In this document: piece by piece, positions 52,399 through 64,000 of the stretch | Layout: each line of letters opens with the position of its first letter | How positions within the stretch are numbered: position 1 is the first letter of the stretch | Assembly (NCBI RefSeq): GCF_910592395.1 | Contig: NC_088314.1 | Location: 4,960,001 to 5,024,000 of the forward strand | Source: Lineus longissimus | Lineage: Eukaryota > Nemertea > Pilidiophora > Heteronemertea > Lineidae | Length of the DNA stretch: 64,000 nucleotides | Direction of reading: 5' to 3' | Notes under the pieces: model-generated | Database searches by the model: none | The model's input: only the letters and a program-made list of their open reading frames with translations | What the model was told of the DNA's origin: nothing | Made by a program: the position numbers and the translations under genes

Positions 52399-54485
52399 TG
52401 CACATGAGAATGTCATGCCAGCAAAAAAGTGCAGTAAACCTTGTGATGTTGTGCTCAAAAGGTGTGCCATTATGCTTTGTTCTCACTGCGGTACAGTGTG
52501 TCCTGAAGAAATGTTCACAAGAGTCATTTAAAAGGTAAAGCTGCAGCCAACCAAATTATATGAAGGACAAGGAACGTCGTGTTGTCAAGTGGTACATCAT
52601 TACGGTTTATAATGATGCGTCTGATGCATCATCACATCTTTTGGGTGGCAGCAAAAGATGTTTGAATTAAATGTATATTGAAAGGTTGATTTGTCTTCGC
52701 TGTTTTGTGACGAATAGTCAAGACGATTACATCAAAACTATTCCCCAACTCTACACGATTTACGGTAGGCCATAGTAATTGCATGGCCAAACAAACCACT
52801 CATTTCTATCTTTCTATACGCCTTGAGAAACTGAATTGCTTGTTGCATAAAGATCTTTTTCTTTGCCTTGTTTGTGTCTGTTTCAGCTGGCAATTGTTTA
52901 GATTTTGCAAAAATAACTTTCATCTCGCAAGAAGGATATTTTTCTCAGCTTTGATCTCATTCGTACTGGAACAGTTACAATCCTCTCCGGGGACATGTCA
53001 TTGCCCTTAACATTTAAAGCTTATAGAAGATTCACCTCCATTTAAGCTTAAGTTTTAAAATCAGTCTCTGTATCCCTGTAAGCTTATTCCAATAATGTAC
53101 TTTTCCAGACCTTTCTCAGATTACAGTGTCACATCAATAAAAATATGTATCTTTCTCAAAAGTACAATCTCTCAATTCTCTCCTTGGTTTCAATCGATCG
53201 ATACTTTGGTGTCTCTAGTTCTCTTGTCTGATTCCACCTGGGTCTTTTCCCACTGCTGTCATTACGGCAGTAAAACTATGGTCAATCCCAGGAGCTCTTT
53301 GCTAATTCAAATTACCTCATTGGCAGTTGTCGGGAAAACATTTCGTAGGTAAAAGAAATCAACTGATATGATTTGCATTTAAAAATACAGGAAAAGTCAC
53401 TGGCTGGGTGGAGCATAGTTTTCCTGCAGCAAGAAAATGCCCTATGCCCAGTGGAGACTCCTCCCTCATCCAGTCTTATGTCTTGCATCATGACCTATAC
53501 CTGCACTTGTTCCGCCATTCATCTGACATTTCTGAGTGATACAGTTCTTTCCTATTGGTTTTCTATCAGGTAACCCAATCATATTCTGTGTGGCATATTT
53601 CCATAGAAACCCAACAAGTAATGTCAAGTTTGTTCGCTCTCTGATGAAAATTTTCTATCCGAAGTCCGTGCTTTGAAACCAGGTTACTGTTCGAGTTCAG
53701 CGACAATAATTAATTTGTCCGTAACTCTGGCGACTGTGACGTCAATCAATAGTCAGTCGGCTGATTTTAAGGGTCATCTCAACAAGATGTTGACGACGTG
53801 GTTCATTCCTGTGCATTATTATGTGTGCCCTGCAGTTACTAAGAGATAAACAGTGCCGTAGTGCTCTCATCATGCATGCATGCAGTGCAACAAGACTTGA
53901 CATGCATACATATGTAGTATTTTTATATGAGTAGATTGAAAATTCCTGTCGGGGCTGCCAGAAAATGCCAAATGCCTCTTTTCCGTCACTGAATAAGTCG
54001 CTGTAAGAATTGCCTACTCAGGAAACAGGTGAAAAAAGACCCATAGGTTATATACATGTACATGAAGTTCGGTCATCACAAAATGAAGAAACTATCTGAA
54101 AATTTCTCCATATCTAATTACAAATCTATATCTTACAGACATTCCCTAATTGATAGAATTCTGGCATTATCCAGTGCATGATGAAAAACTCTCTAAATAT
54201 TGCCATCACAGTATCTCCACCAGATAGTGAGAATCATTCGTGAGAAAAGATTTTTTGGTTTGTGTCAAAGTTGTCTATGTTTTGCGTGACTAAAATAGAC
54301 TAAAACATTTATTTGAAAGTCAGTCGCTGTTCAATCATTATCTTGCATACATTTATTACACTTCTGGTGACAGATTTTTTCACACCTGGTTCATTCATAA
54401 CTCAATCAATTTGGGATTAATTTGCCTGTTTTAAATAAAGTTTTCACCTTTTTCAAATTTCTGTAAAAAAGACTCCTGGGTGTCA
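52399..54485. other. Intergenic region and 3' flank of the DEG/ENaC gene
   Basis: No gene is supported. On the minus strand, AATAAA at 54352-54357 (TTTATT on the plus strand) and at 54308-54313 are candidate poly(A) signals for the DEG/ENaC gene, giving a 3' UTR of about 130-180 bp. Confidence 0.45.
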
Positions 54486-56258
54486 TCACAATTTTGTAGA
54501 GAATGTGTTTTCATATGGGGCCCTCCGGTACTGATTGTTAACATCATTCTCCTGGTCAGTGCTTACAGGTTGTCCCGCCTTTTTTGGGCAACACAGTTGC
54601 CTTATCTTCTTGAGTACTCCAATTTTCAAACAATCCCAGAATAACTCCAAGAGTTCTACGAGAGTAACCACAGTAATTCCTAACCAGAAACTGAGAGCAC
54701 CACCGACACTGCTGAGTAGATGCGTGCCCGAAATGAGTGGTACTTCTGTGATCTTTGTAACGCGGAAATCATGTCGCTTTACCGTTAATTTCACGAAGTT
54801 GCGCTTGATTAAGTCATATTTGCGTAGCTCCTTATATGCCTCACCGCGATTACTTTTCATTTTAGATTTTATCGACTCGTAAATATCAAAATGATGTGCA
54901 TAGCTTTTGTTTTTGATATAATTTTCATAAACTGCTAAATGGAAAGATTCATGGGGCCAAACAGCCATTGTTAAATTTGGAATATACTTTGTTGCAAAGC
55001 ATGGCTGTGGACAACTGCAGTGGTTATCATCGGTGATAGTTTCTTGTTTGAGTGATAGCATTTTATTCAGGCATTGGAGGCGTCTCAGAACTTTGTCTTT
55101 GTTCTTTTCTAAGCGACCACAGTAGGGGTATTTGGTCATGTCATAGCCAAGCGGTGCAGGCAGCGTTGGATCCTTGCATTTGCATATTCTCATGATGCTG
55201 AGTTGACGGCACATATCATCGCAAGCGCCCATTGAGTAGACGTACATGTCGTTAAAAAGATTAGTCAGATTGATATTGATGTCAGAGATGCAATCGCCGT
55301 GAGGTTCGCTCAGAAAGTTAAGATATGTCGTACGCAGTTCGACTTCTGCTGCCATCCCTGCCGGCACTAGTATATCCTCAAAGTCTAAACGTGGGTACGC
55401 ATTAAATCCGTGAAGACGCACTTTCACGCCGTGCATCTGCGCCATTTGGTCCTGAATTGTAATTGTTGGATAATCGGGGTAAGTGAAGTCATCTAAAAAT
55501 ATTAAAATTGTCACGGAAGTTGCATTCATTTGTTCCTCTAAACTATTCATAGATATCGTGTAACAGTTCAGATATTCTGGGTGCTCATACATATCAATCC
55601 GCCCACATGGCACCTGTTTATGTTCTGAGCCCTGCACTACAATAAAATGGCAATTATTTATCAAGGTATCCTGATCGGGTCCCAGAGATTTTGCTATTTC
55701 GCGGTCGGTATTTTGATAATATCCCTTAATGGACGCCATGGAATTCCATATACTCTTATTATGCGCACCAGTTGCGGTATCAACGTAAGATTGTATTGTA
55801 TCAAAATATTCGTCTATTGCAGTCGTACCATTCTTCTCGACCATTTTTGACCAGCCGCTACTGAGTGGTTGTAGTGAGCAAAGAGTCGTGCTAGGAAACG
55901 GTCGTTTTTCTGTCTCATGTATGATGTGGATTTGCCGTTTTGGCCAATGTAGAAAATCTTCCACCAAGTCACCTGTCTGTTTTAACGACATCCCAAGAAA
56001 TGTCAACACAGACACAGCCCAGATTATTTTCCATACCACACTGTGCGATTTCACGATTCGTGGTACACCCCGAACTGATGTCAATAAGCAGAATTTTTTG
56101 AAGATATCCTTAAAATTCTGTGGTTTTAGCGCAGGTTCGGCGGGAGGCTTTTTTTGTTTCTTAGTTCCAGTTGGCATGTCTTTCCGTTTCTCACTTTGCT
56201 GGGAATTCATTTGTTTTGCGATGGTATCCACTAGTTGCAAGAATTTAAAAGCATTCAC
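54486..56258 (-). CDS. DEG/ENaC-type sodium channel subunit, intronless, 590 residues
   Basis: The family forms trimeric plasma-membrane cation channels, often amiloride-sensitive and gated by acid, peptides or mechanical force. The order of parts is typical. A lysine-rich cytosolic N-terminus is followed by TM1 at about residues 74-93 (SVVWKIIWAVSVLTFLGM), the post-TM1 motif RPFPSTTLCSLQPL, and a large extracellular cysteine-rich domain containing GACDDMCRQL, MRICKCKDPTLPAPLGY, KYPYCGRL and CSCPQPCFATKY. The pre-TM2/TM2 block SSVGGALSFWLGITVVTLVE starts near residue 516. The cytosolic tail is about 45 residues with CCPKK. Length matches the family. Two signatures differ: the His-Gly gating motif before TM1 reads Arg-Gly (residues 63-64, SVRGVPRI), and the GxS selectivity filter reads GIT (527-529). 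The whole ORF is a single exon. The first Met is used; a second at residue 17 is possible. Peptide-gated FaNaC-like or ASIC-like subtype cannot be decided by eye. Confidence 0.95.
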   Translation of the reverse strand: MNAFKFLQLVDTIAKQMNSQQSEKRKDMPTGTKKQKKPPAEPALKPQNFKDIFKKFCLLTSVRGVPRIVKSHSVVWKIIWAVSVLTFLGMSLKQTGDLVEDFLHWPKRQIHIIHETEKRPFPSTTLCSLQPLSSGWSKMVEKNGTTAIDEYFDTIQSYVDTATGAHNKSIWNSMASIKGYYQNTDREIAKSLGPDQDTLINNCHFIVVQGSEHKQVPCGRIDMYEHPEYLNCYTISMNSLEEQMNATSVTILIFLDDFTYPDYPTITIQDQMAQMHGVKVRLHGFNAYPRLDFEDILVPAGMAAEVELRTTYLNFLSEPHGDCISDININLTNLFNDMYVYSMGACDDMCRQLSIMRICKCKDPTLPAPLGYDMTKYPYCGRLEKNKDKVLRRLQCLNKMLSLKQETITDDNHCSCPQPCFATKYIPNLTMAVWPHESFHLAVYENYIKNKSYAHHFDIYESIKSKMKSNRGEAYKELRKYDLIKRNFVKLTVKRHDFRVTKITEVPLISGTHLLSSVGGALSFWLGITVVTLVELLELFWDCLKIGVLKKIRQLCCPKKAGQPVSTDQENDVNNQYRRAPYENTFSTKL

Positions 56259-57780
56259 TTAGCAGATTTGTATCTATAAGTTCTGTTTGAACCTGTTTTG
56301 TGGACAGAATCTGAGCTGGTCACAATTCTTCGTCTCTGTTTATCCTTTAGATCCAGTTTTCCAAAGGTAACTCAGAGCAGAAGTCATCACTTTGTTATAG
56401 GCAACCTTTTGATTGCATGCTATTTTCCGGTGAAACGGAAGAACAGAATATCTCCTTGAAATTATGTAGCACTTTCCCAACTTACATTACAATCTGATGC
56501 GCTTACCATTACAATCTGATCTGCATTCTTCCTAAACTTTATTCAGCAATTTTCCAACAATCACCATTGTGGCAGGTTTACCAGACTTATCACTTTATCA
56601 CTGGACAGCTAGACCCTTTCTATTTCCCTCCTAACATGCCTATAAACTTGGCACAGATTTTGACTAAGATTCCTAGCGATATCCTTTGAAAGCAGTTTGC
56701 TGAACTTCGAAACTAGGTATTGACGAGCATTTTTATTATTTCCAAACTGCCTGACTTTTTGCCAAAGAATCACAGAAGTCTTACTGAGGTAGTCCTTTTG
56801 AGTTTGTTTGGCAAAAACAGGATGCAGAAAAAGTTTTTAAATGCTTTATCCTTTTGAATAGGTCCTTGATAAAACAGGAGCATGGAGATGGCATGAGAGA
56901 ATAAAGCCACAAGACTTGATGGTTATCGCTCCATTTTCCAGCTTCCATTCATTTGAAGTTGATGGTCTGTATGAAAGAGAAAGAAAAGTGAAATCATTAA
57001 ATCTTTAGATTCTTATTCCCGAACAACACATTTTTATCTTGCCTGACTGTTTCGTGATATCATAATGGTTATTGTTGTGGTAAGTGACAATGTTAATCTT
57101 ATGAAATCCCAGACTTACTGGAGCTTCTTCTTTTTTCTCCGAATGGACAGCATCTTGCCTTTTGTTCTAATTAGGACCTATTTGATGGCCTTCCTCCAAC
57201 ATGACCACCATCAATCATTTCATCAGTACTGGCAGGTACTAACTGAGCTATACGGATTGGTAATTATATTGTGTGGTAGGTGCCATGCAGCTCGGCTAAT
57301 CAGAAAGATGACTTATGTGTCCTACTGGACCATGATGTCAGCCAAGTAATCTTGTATGGTCTTTCTTGATTTTGGCAAGAAACGTGATATCTATTACTGA
57401 CACATCTAGAGATTAGTTGGAGGTCAATGTACCAGGGGAGCGACCTAAGATATTGGGAAGAAACTATTATGTATTGTCAATCCATGAAGAGAACTATTCC
57501 CGCTGAAGGGCTTGTCCATATTGGCAATATCATTTTGATGAAAATGGTAAACCACTCAAATTAATTGCATTTATGTTTGTAATGCGATTGGTATTTTTTC
57601 ATTATTCTTAGTCTCAATTGACTTCATGAGAATATTTTGAAATGGCAGTTAACTCTTTATGATTCCAACATGCCCAAGTACCTGTCAGAGTTTCTTCAAT
57701 GATTTGCATAAATTCCAACTATTTCTTCAACAACATACAAAAAATTCACTTCTGCTGAGAGAGGTTCTACTTTATGGAAT
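56259..57780. other. Upstream region of the DEG/ENaC gene, no gene seen
   Basis: No coding exon or clear promoter motif is found. A fragment matching one end of MITE family 1 ('gagagaggttctacttta') occurs near 57758. Confidence 0.4.
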
Positions 57781-57976
57781 ACTGTAAACTGTAAATTTTG
57801 GTGACACTAAAATTTGGCAATTTCTACTTTTCACTTAGCCATTGACTAAATGTCACGTTTTCTGCTGATATTTAATGGTTAATGCACTAGAGTTGAAATT
57901 TTTGCGCATTTTGAGTTTGCGTAAGATGGTGCATTTGCGAAAATGAAACGCTCGTGAAAATTTCACGGTTTACAGT
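57781..57976. mobile_element. MITE family 2, copy 2
   Basis: A 196-bp element starts 'actgtaaactgtaaattttg' and ends with the near inverse complement 'aaaatttcacggtttacagt'. It shares internal phrases with the copy at 33436-33646, including 'gttgaaatttttgc'. It is non-coding. Confidence 0.65.
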
Positions 57977-58845
57977 AAGCTGAACTCTTTCTCATCAGGC
58001 ATAATAATATTTCAGGATCATGGCTGTCAGGATGAATGTTAAGAGATATTAATCCTCCATTGGATCTTTTCTGCTGCACGCATGTGTTCAAAATGGTTGA
58101 TTAATCTCTTTGTACAGGCTACGTATTTTCATTGCATTGCTTTTCATTCCAATAAGAAGCTAATTAGGCGGTTGATTGGGCTAATTAATTACTCTTCCCG
58201 TATGATAGATGAATTATCAGTTGGTGCCAGAACTATTATCACACAAATCAGTTGAAAAAATGTGCAGCCATAAACAATAAATTCTGGTGCTTGTATCATG
58301 TAGTTGTTTGTGAAATATCGGTATCTATAGTGGATTAACTCAATAAAATTGTGCAACATAGATAAGATGGTCCCTGATGTATCGTTGACTGAAAAGAATA
58401 ATAGCATTATAAACACCATGTTGGCAAACTGATGGCTAGTCATCTTTCACATTACAGTAGTAGTTCCCATCAGCAAAAAGCACAAAAAATGGGAAAAATT
58501 GCAAAAAAATGCAAAAAATTGCAAAATCATTCGTTTTGGGTTGCTTAGAAATAGCAGCATATATCGGAGTCTTTAAAAAAGAAGTTCCTAACAAGCACGA
58601 TTAAAGAGAACTGGGAACCTCCCAGGTGCACTTGTGAAGTTCCATAATTGTAGTAATATAAATCGATGCGAATGGCGTCTGTGCTCTTTTTATAGATCTG
58701 CGACTCATATTGGGAATTTCTGTATCATGGCTAGGATTGATAAGTTACCTAATTAATCTACTCTTGATTCAATCAATAATCTTATTTTGGACAGTTGCAG
58801 GTGGTCAAAATTGTCATGTTTGTGGACCTATCTTTTTATTGTACG
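57977..58845. other. Intergenic, low complexity around 58485-58525
   Basis: No gene is seen. A short run of repeated 'ttgcaaaaaaatgcaaaaaa' lies at 58485-58525. Confidence 0.4.
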
Positions 58846-59020
58846 ATAAAACTTCTCTCTTAACGACATCCTCGGGACTGACAAACAATGTCCTTAATAG
58901 CGAGGTGTCTTAATTACAGAGGTCAGTTTGAATGAAAATGACCGATTTGGGACCAAAATCAGTGTCGTTATTGGAGAGGGTGTTGCAATACAGAGGTGTC
59001 TGCTGCGGAAGGTTCCACTG
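58846..59020. mobile_element. MITE family 1, copy 2 (diverged)
   Basis: The core matches the element at 50624-50787 ('cctcgggactgacaa', 'tgtccttaatag.gaggtgtc', 'gaggtca.tttgaatg', 'tttgggacca'). The terminal inverted repeats have decayed ('aaaacttctc' against 'ggaaggttccactg'). This is an older insertion of the same family. Confidence 0.75.
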
Positions 59021-62000
59021 GGTTTCTGTTGTATCCTTGGTTGTTGGTAATATCATTGGGCATGTTGGAATGATTTCTTGATGTTTTGTCAAAGTCTGCA
59101 GCAAACCCTCAAATTGTTTTTTTCACCAGTCACATGTGTAACAAGGACAGGTCTTTGTATCCATGCTAGGTTGAAGACAATTACAGCTCCTGAAAATTGG
59201 GTGTGGGTACATCAGATGATGAACGGGATATTTCTCAACCTTTAAAACTGTTTCTGTGTGTGCTATGCAAAACTTCTTTCAGTCGCTTCTCATTACCCAT
59301 CTCATTTCCTGTGTGATCTAATGCAGCCTGACTGTTCACTCCCATTTTGATAAAAGTAGCCTTGCCTTTTACCGAATATTGCCCAGAAAATTACCAACTC
59401 CATAATGACCTTGTGAGCATTTTGACATAGCTTGCAATAGGACCTTGATGCTCTGAATCATTTATATATGTTTCTATTTTTTATATGCGCAATAGGATAC
59501 ATAGCAATAAAAAATGTAATTTCAGAGACAAATTTGGCAGTAATCATGAGTAAATTGTTTAATCAATGGGTACGCTCAGTGGGTTGGTAAAAATTACAAG
59601 CTCCCTCGGGATGGAATTGTTTTCCTACATCATGCCTGGCAGATCATATTCATATTGATTCTGTCTGGACATGCTGGATATGAAATTGACTTCGCGGATG
59701 ATTTCTGAGAAGTGATGTCGGGGTCATCGCCAGAGACTGGGATGGGTACGTTTTACGTACCCTCAAAGAAGCCAAGGGAACAGATATCTACCCTAAACTG
59801 TAGACATTTTTTTGCCTCCACCCCAAAACCTACACTCAAAACGAATCCTGTCGGAAAACTTGGATGCCTTCTTAAACTCGACCCAATTTCTGTTGAATCC
59901 ATATCTTAGACCTGCTTATCGCCTTACAACTGACAGATTTCTGAGAAGAGTCTCAGTGAGAGAAAACTACAATTTGATTTTCAGCGCACCTTGTTAGCTT
60001 TGCTATCACTTGGTCGTCATTTTAAAGAATAAAGCTTTTTTGTACATGTATATGCAACTTCTAAGGGTTTTCAAGACAACAAAATATTTTAAGAGGCCTT
60101 TCAGAAGCTCCCAAATCTTAGATTGTTGTAACCTACTTATCAGGTCAAAGTTGGTCAAATTTGGCTACCATAGTTAAAGTTTTATTATCATTTTGATTAC
60201 AAGAAATGAAATGAAATAAAATGTTCATTTTCGGCCGGACAAGTACTATTGGGTTGACAAATATGTTCAGAAGAGTTCTTACTTACTTTTTCTCCCAAAT
60301 TTCTTAAAGTAATGACTATAATCCACAAATTTCACAGATGCATCAATTGTATTGAATTTTCCATTTGGAACGAACCCTCCCAATTAATCCATTATGAATG
60401 CGGCAAACGCAACACTCTCCTTAACAACTGATAATAATGGCCCAGCCACAATGCGTCTGGAATGATCTTGTCAGTATCAGGCAGCGGAATGTCTTGTTGG
60501 ATGTGACGTACATTGCTCAGCAGCCTGACTAGTCTGGATGATTCTGTGACATTGGGTAATTTGCATTGCTTCTTGGTTATACGATAGAAATATTAAGGAT
60601 GGGTGGCTATCTCTGTTAGTTACATACATGTGTACCTAAATTATTGTTATCTTACCAGTAAAAACATGAAAAACTATGACTTCGATATCATTATGGATTT
60701 TACTTGTAAAAACTGTGACATTATTCGATATCATCATAGATTTTGTTGATGAATTTTACTTGCAAAGACTAGACATTAGATATAACATGCATTTGACACT
60801 TTGACCCATTAGGTGACAGTTATTCAGACAAAGGTGGCTTTCTGCTGAAAGTGTAATTACTGAAAGCTTTCATTCCTCTAGGAAACTTTGTCTGTCTGCC
60901 AATAGATGGCTTCACGACTGACCATCACGTGCTAGTTTAACTCTTGATTAGTGCAAATAGGTGTTGTATTGGGAGATTTCCAGACTCGTCTCGTCAGAGC
61001 AAGGAAATGGGTGTGTAATCTACGAACTCCTTTTGCCCATTCCACCGATTGAATAATTAAATTGTAGGGGTATTTCCAGTCGGTGAAGAGGTGTTTGCAG
61101 TCCCCCGCTCTATGGTGAGGGACAGCACCAATGCAGTGTTTATCATTGAAAAAAATCATCGATTCAAAATAACTTACCTCTGAAGCTTTTCTGTTGACAT
61201 TATAGCTCTTGATGATTCAGTGTTTATTTTGCTTAGAAAATATTGGCGATCATGAGCTATTTGATCTGCGATATTCCTGGAGGACTTTGAGATTGTCCGC
61301 CCGATAACCATAGTGATTAGGCTGCCATTGTCAATATATTCGCTGATTCTGCTTCGTGCTTCAACTGTGACATTTCATCTTATTTGCAAGGGAAACTTTT
61401 TTTCAGACTCAGCTGGGTCTGCAGGCCGCTCAATTATATACTCATGAGTGTTTTTCCATGTTATGTGAGCTATGTCTTGTTGTTACGAATAATATGGAGT
61501 TCAAGATGTCCATTCAGACATTGTGAAATGTTCTATCGGATATTTTTGAGCCAACAACATGGTTGAGGCTAAATGATATATCAAGTAACTGCAATTCGAG
61601 AAGATCACAATTTGAACAATATCATGTGAGGATATTCTTCTGTTGTGAAGGTTTCTTGCAGACTGGGCTGCAACTTGCATCCACAGCAAGGCAAGTGCAG
61701 ATGTGTTTAGTTCTCTTAAAATGATGAATAACGTAATACTGGGAGGCAACAAATGCCACCTTTGATCTTGTTACCATGCCATAATATAGGAGGCTTTTGT
61801 GCTATCATCTGATCTATGGATAATCCATTAGCTTGCCTGGTTCTAAAAGGCTAGACACATGTCAGCTTTTCGATACAAGTTGCACCAGATATGATGAATT
61901 GTGACATTTTCTCTAATAGCCACATTCACAAACATTTTATTTGCTAACAACTTCGTCTGATAGGTAACACGCTATAAGCCCCTGAGTATTCCACTTGGTA

Positions 62001-62454
62001 AAAAAATTGTTGGACCATGATGAAATCTTACATATCGCATGTTACACCAATGATTTCTCGCCAGGAGCATCTTTTATGGCATAAAACAACCATTGCCTAT
62101 CTTTCACAGCTATGGACCCATACCTTTCTGTTAGTGTCACACAAAGGGATGCTTATTGAAAGTAATTTTCTCTGTAATTTAATATGTGTGTCTTGTTGGT
62201 TTCTTAGTGACATTGCCATGGCTCTGATTCATCATGTTATACCTGTTACGGGCCACATTCATTTGCCAGATTCGTTTGCGGCTGGTGGAATTGAGGAGCA
62301 AAAGGATCTGAAAGGAGTGTCTTTGACCCCTTTCAAAATCTTTTGACAAAAGATTCTGGCAAATCTCTTGTGGCATGTATATGACTGGTATATTAATTTG
62401 AATCACTACCAGACCAGAAATTGTCGTAACAGCTTCCTTTAGGCAGGTTGAAAG
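59021..62454. other. Intergenic, no gene seen
   Basis: Open frames (for example 59712-59909) are short, unsupported by splice sites and without recognisable sequence. I see no clear tandem repeat. Confidence 0.4.
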
Positions 62455-62530
62455 TATCGAGTGGCATGGCCTAGCCTCAAACCCATGGCCTTCCAATCAA
62501 AAGTCAGATGCTGTGCCACTGTGCCACCAT
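62440..62530 (-). repeat. tRNA-derived SINE on the minus strand
   Basis: On the minus strand the segment carries TGGCACAGTGGC (62526-62515), matching the RNA polymerase III A box. GGGTTTGAGGC (62484-62474) matches the B box with one change. The 42-base spacing between their starts is as in a tRNA gene. The stems do not pair into a full cloverleaf, and the 3' part ('ctaggccatgccactcg') is not tRNA-like. SINE head is the best reading. Confidence 0.55.
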
Positions 62531-64000
62531 GCAATAAACGTGGGTTCTTGGCATACGAAACAGATAAGGAGTAATAAAAGAACAGATAAAATGAGGCTTT
62601 GAAGACATTTCCCACTCATTGCCTGGGTATTCAAGGCAAACCAATCACTCTGCTATAAATCCTCTGTAACTGCAAGATTAGGAGGCTACAACACCTACTC
62701 CATGAAAGCAAAGTGAAGGCAAGTATGTTTACGAGCCATTAAGAAGAAAGCCATACATGGCTATGTCAATTTCTCATTTTTGAGAGAGTACATGTATCAG
62801 ATATCTGCCTGTTTGTAATAGATGCTGTATCGGAAAAATGACAAGACTAGAAAGATGTCTAAGGCATGATGTTAGTGATACCATAGAAGAAGAATAAGTC
62901 CAAATTTGGATTTCAATTATCAAATTTTGGTGAAGGAGGTTACTTTAGTGTCAAAGTGATATCTTTTTATTTAACATTGCTTGACACAAAAAAGCTAATG
63001 CCGAGTATACATGGAATATCATGCAAATTCTCCTTTTGAGGGGAATTTAGTTATCTGATTGTTTCTAAGGGTTGATGCTGTATTCAAGTGACATGGTTAT
63101 AGTGATGACATATACACAATATTGTCGTTGATCATTGTCCCCTGTCTCTAAAGCAACAATGAGAAACTGTCGGAGAGTTTCAAGGTTAAGGAATCTGTAT
63201 GAAAGATGATAGCGGGTTAATTTCCTCCAAAGTCAGTGGGTGTGATTTAGCTCGGAACCTTACAGCTATCCATTTCTCCAGAATGCATCTGCTGTGTTAT
63301 CCTAAATGAAATTCTGAGAACCCAATGCTGCTCCAGGGACTCGCATTGGGTTATTACATTCAAACTCAGACGGGATTTTACCCTGGATACCTAGAGTGTG
63401 GGTGAACTCTCTGCGTTGTTGAACTAACCATGCCATATATGCCTTACCAACGGTTGAGAGACAGAAGCAATTCTTAGCTAAGAAAATGTCAAGTATTTGA
63501 CTTTCATTAAATTCTGCTTACTGTGGCCCTCACAGCATTAGCAAGGTTAATGATGAAAATTAAAGCTGAACAAACTGGACTACCCACCAGATGATCTCTT
63601 TGGAAAAGCTTACTAATGTTTGAATTCATCTCAAACCCAGTATATTCCCAGACGTCGATCTGGGGAGGGGGGGGGGGGTTGTTTGTTGGTCAGCTTGGTA
63701 ATAATGTCAGCGGTATCAAGCCTGTAAATTGCCTTGTAAATTATGCATTGGAAGTGCGCTTTACTGAAGCATTTGTTCATTGCACTTTTTGCTCATAAAA
63801 TTGGCCATTACTTCTGTCCAGTACTGTATACAACCCACTCGACGACAAACCAGAAAGTGAACTCTAGCAAAAGTGATTTTCGTGGAAGTCACACTCTGCA
63901 AGCCCTTGATCAAGAAAACTGGTATGTCAGGTTGTCAATATCAGCTTCTGTTGCTACATCATCAAAGCCTTCAGCCAATAAAATAGAGAAGGCACTTGTC
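62531..64000. other. Intergenic, no gene seen
   Basis: There is no supported exon. A poly-G run of about 11-14 bases lies near 63662-63678 in 'tggggaggggggg'-type sequence. The window ends in unremarkable AT-rich DNA. Confidence 0.4.

Overview
The window looks like a piece of an invertebrate animal nuclear genome, probably a marine, cilium-bearing bilaterian such as a mollusc, annelid, brachiopod or amphioxus; I cannot fix the phylum from the sequence alone. The reasons are protein-coding exons split by GT-AG introns of about 0.2-2.4 kb, AT-rich intergenic DNA, short inverted-repeat elements and tRNA-derived repeats, and genes typical of animals (METAP2, a TTLL3/8-type tubulin glycylase, a DEG/ENaC channel). 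No bacterial operons, CRISPR arrays or viral genes are seen.

Layout. 1-5.8 kb: no gene; degenerate tandem repeats. 5.8-9.2 kb (+): a four-exon gene for a 170-residue protein I do not recognise, with a long 3' region to about 11.05 kb. 12.17-15.99 kb (-): a complete ten-exon METAP2 gene, 472 residues, convergent with the previous gene. 15.99-16.52 kb: a 531-bp divergent promoter carrying a YY1-like site and a short upstream ORF. 16.53-26.77 kb (+): TTLL-A, a fifteen-exon TTLL3/8-type tubulin glycylase of 1292 residues, with a possible alternative last exon at 32.5-33.0 kb. 38.09-45.32 kb (+): TTLL-B, a tandem paralogue with fewer introns, an in-frame stop in the linker and two internal tandem duplications around splice sites. 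46-54 kb: no convincing gene; a GATA microsatellite, a MITE and a nested tandem repeat. 54.49-56.26 kb (-): an intronless DEG/ENaC channel of 590 residues with substitutions at two signature motifs. 56.3-64 kb: no gene; MITE copies and a tRNA-derived SINE.

Gene relations. Exon phases were followed by hand through every multi-exon gene. TTLL-A, METAP2 and the 170-residue gene each close as one continuous frame. TTLL-B closes only if a non-standard donor removes the stop in its fifth exon. The tandem glycylase pair is the most informative part of the window. It shows duplication, removal of 5' introns in one copy, one catalytic exon kept almost identical between copies (as in gene conversion), and early structural decay or re-splicing of the second copy. 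The other genes have no obvious shared pathway with the glycylases, apart from the METAP2/TTLL-A divergent promoter.
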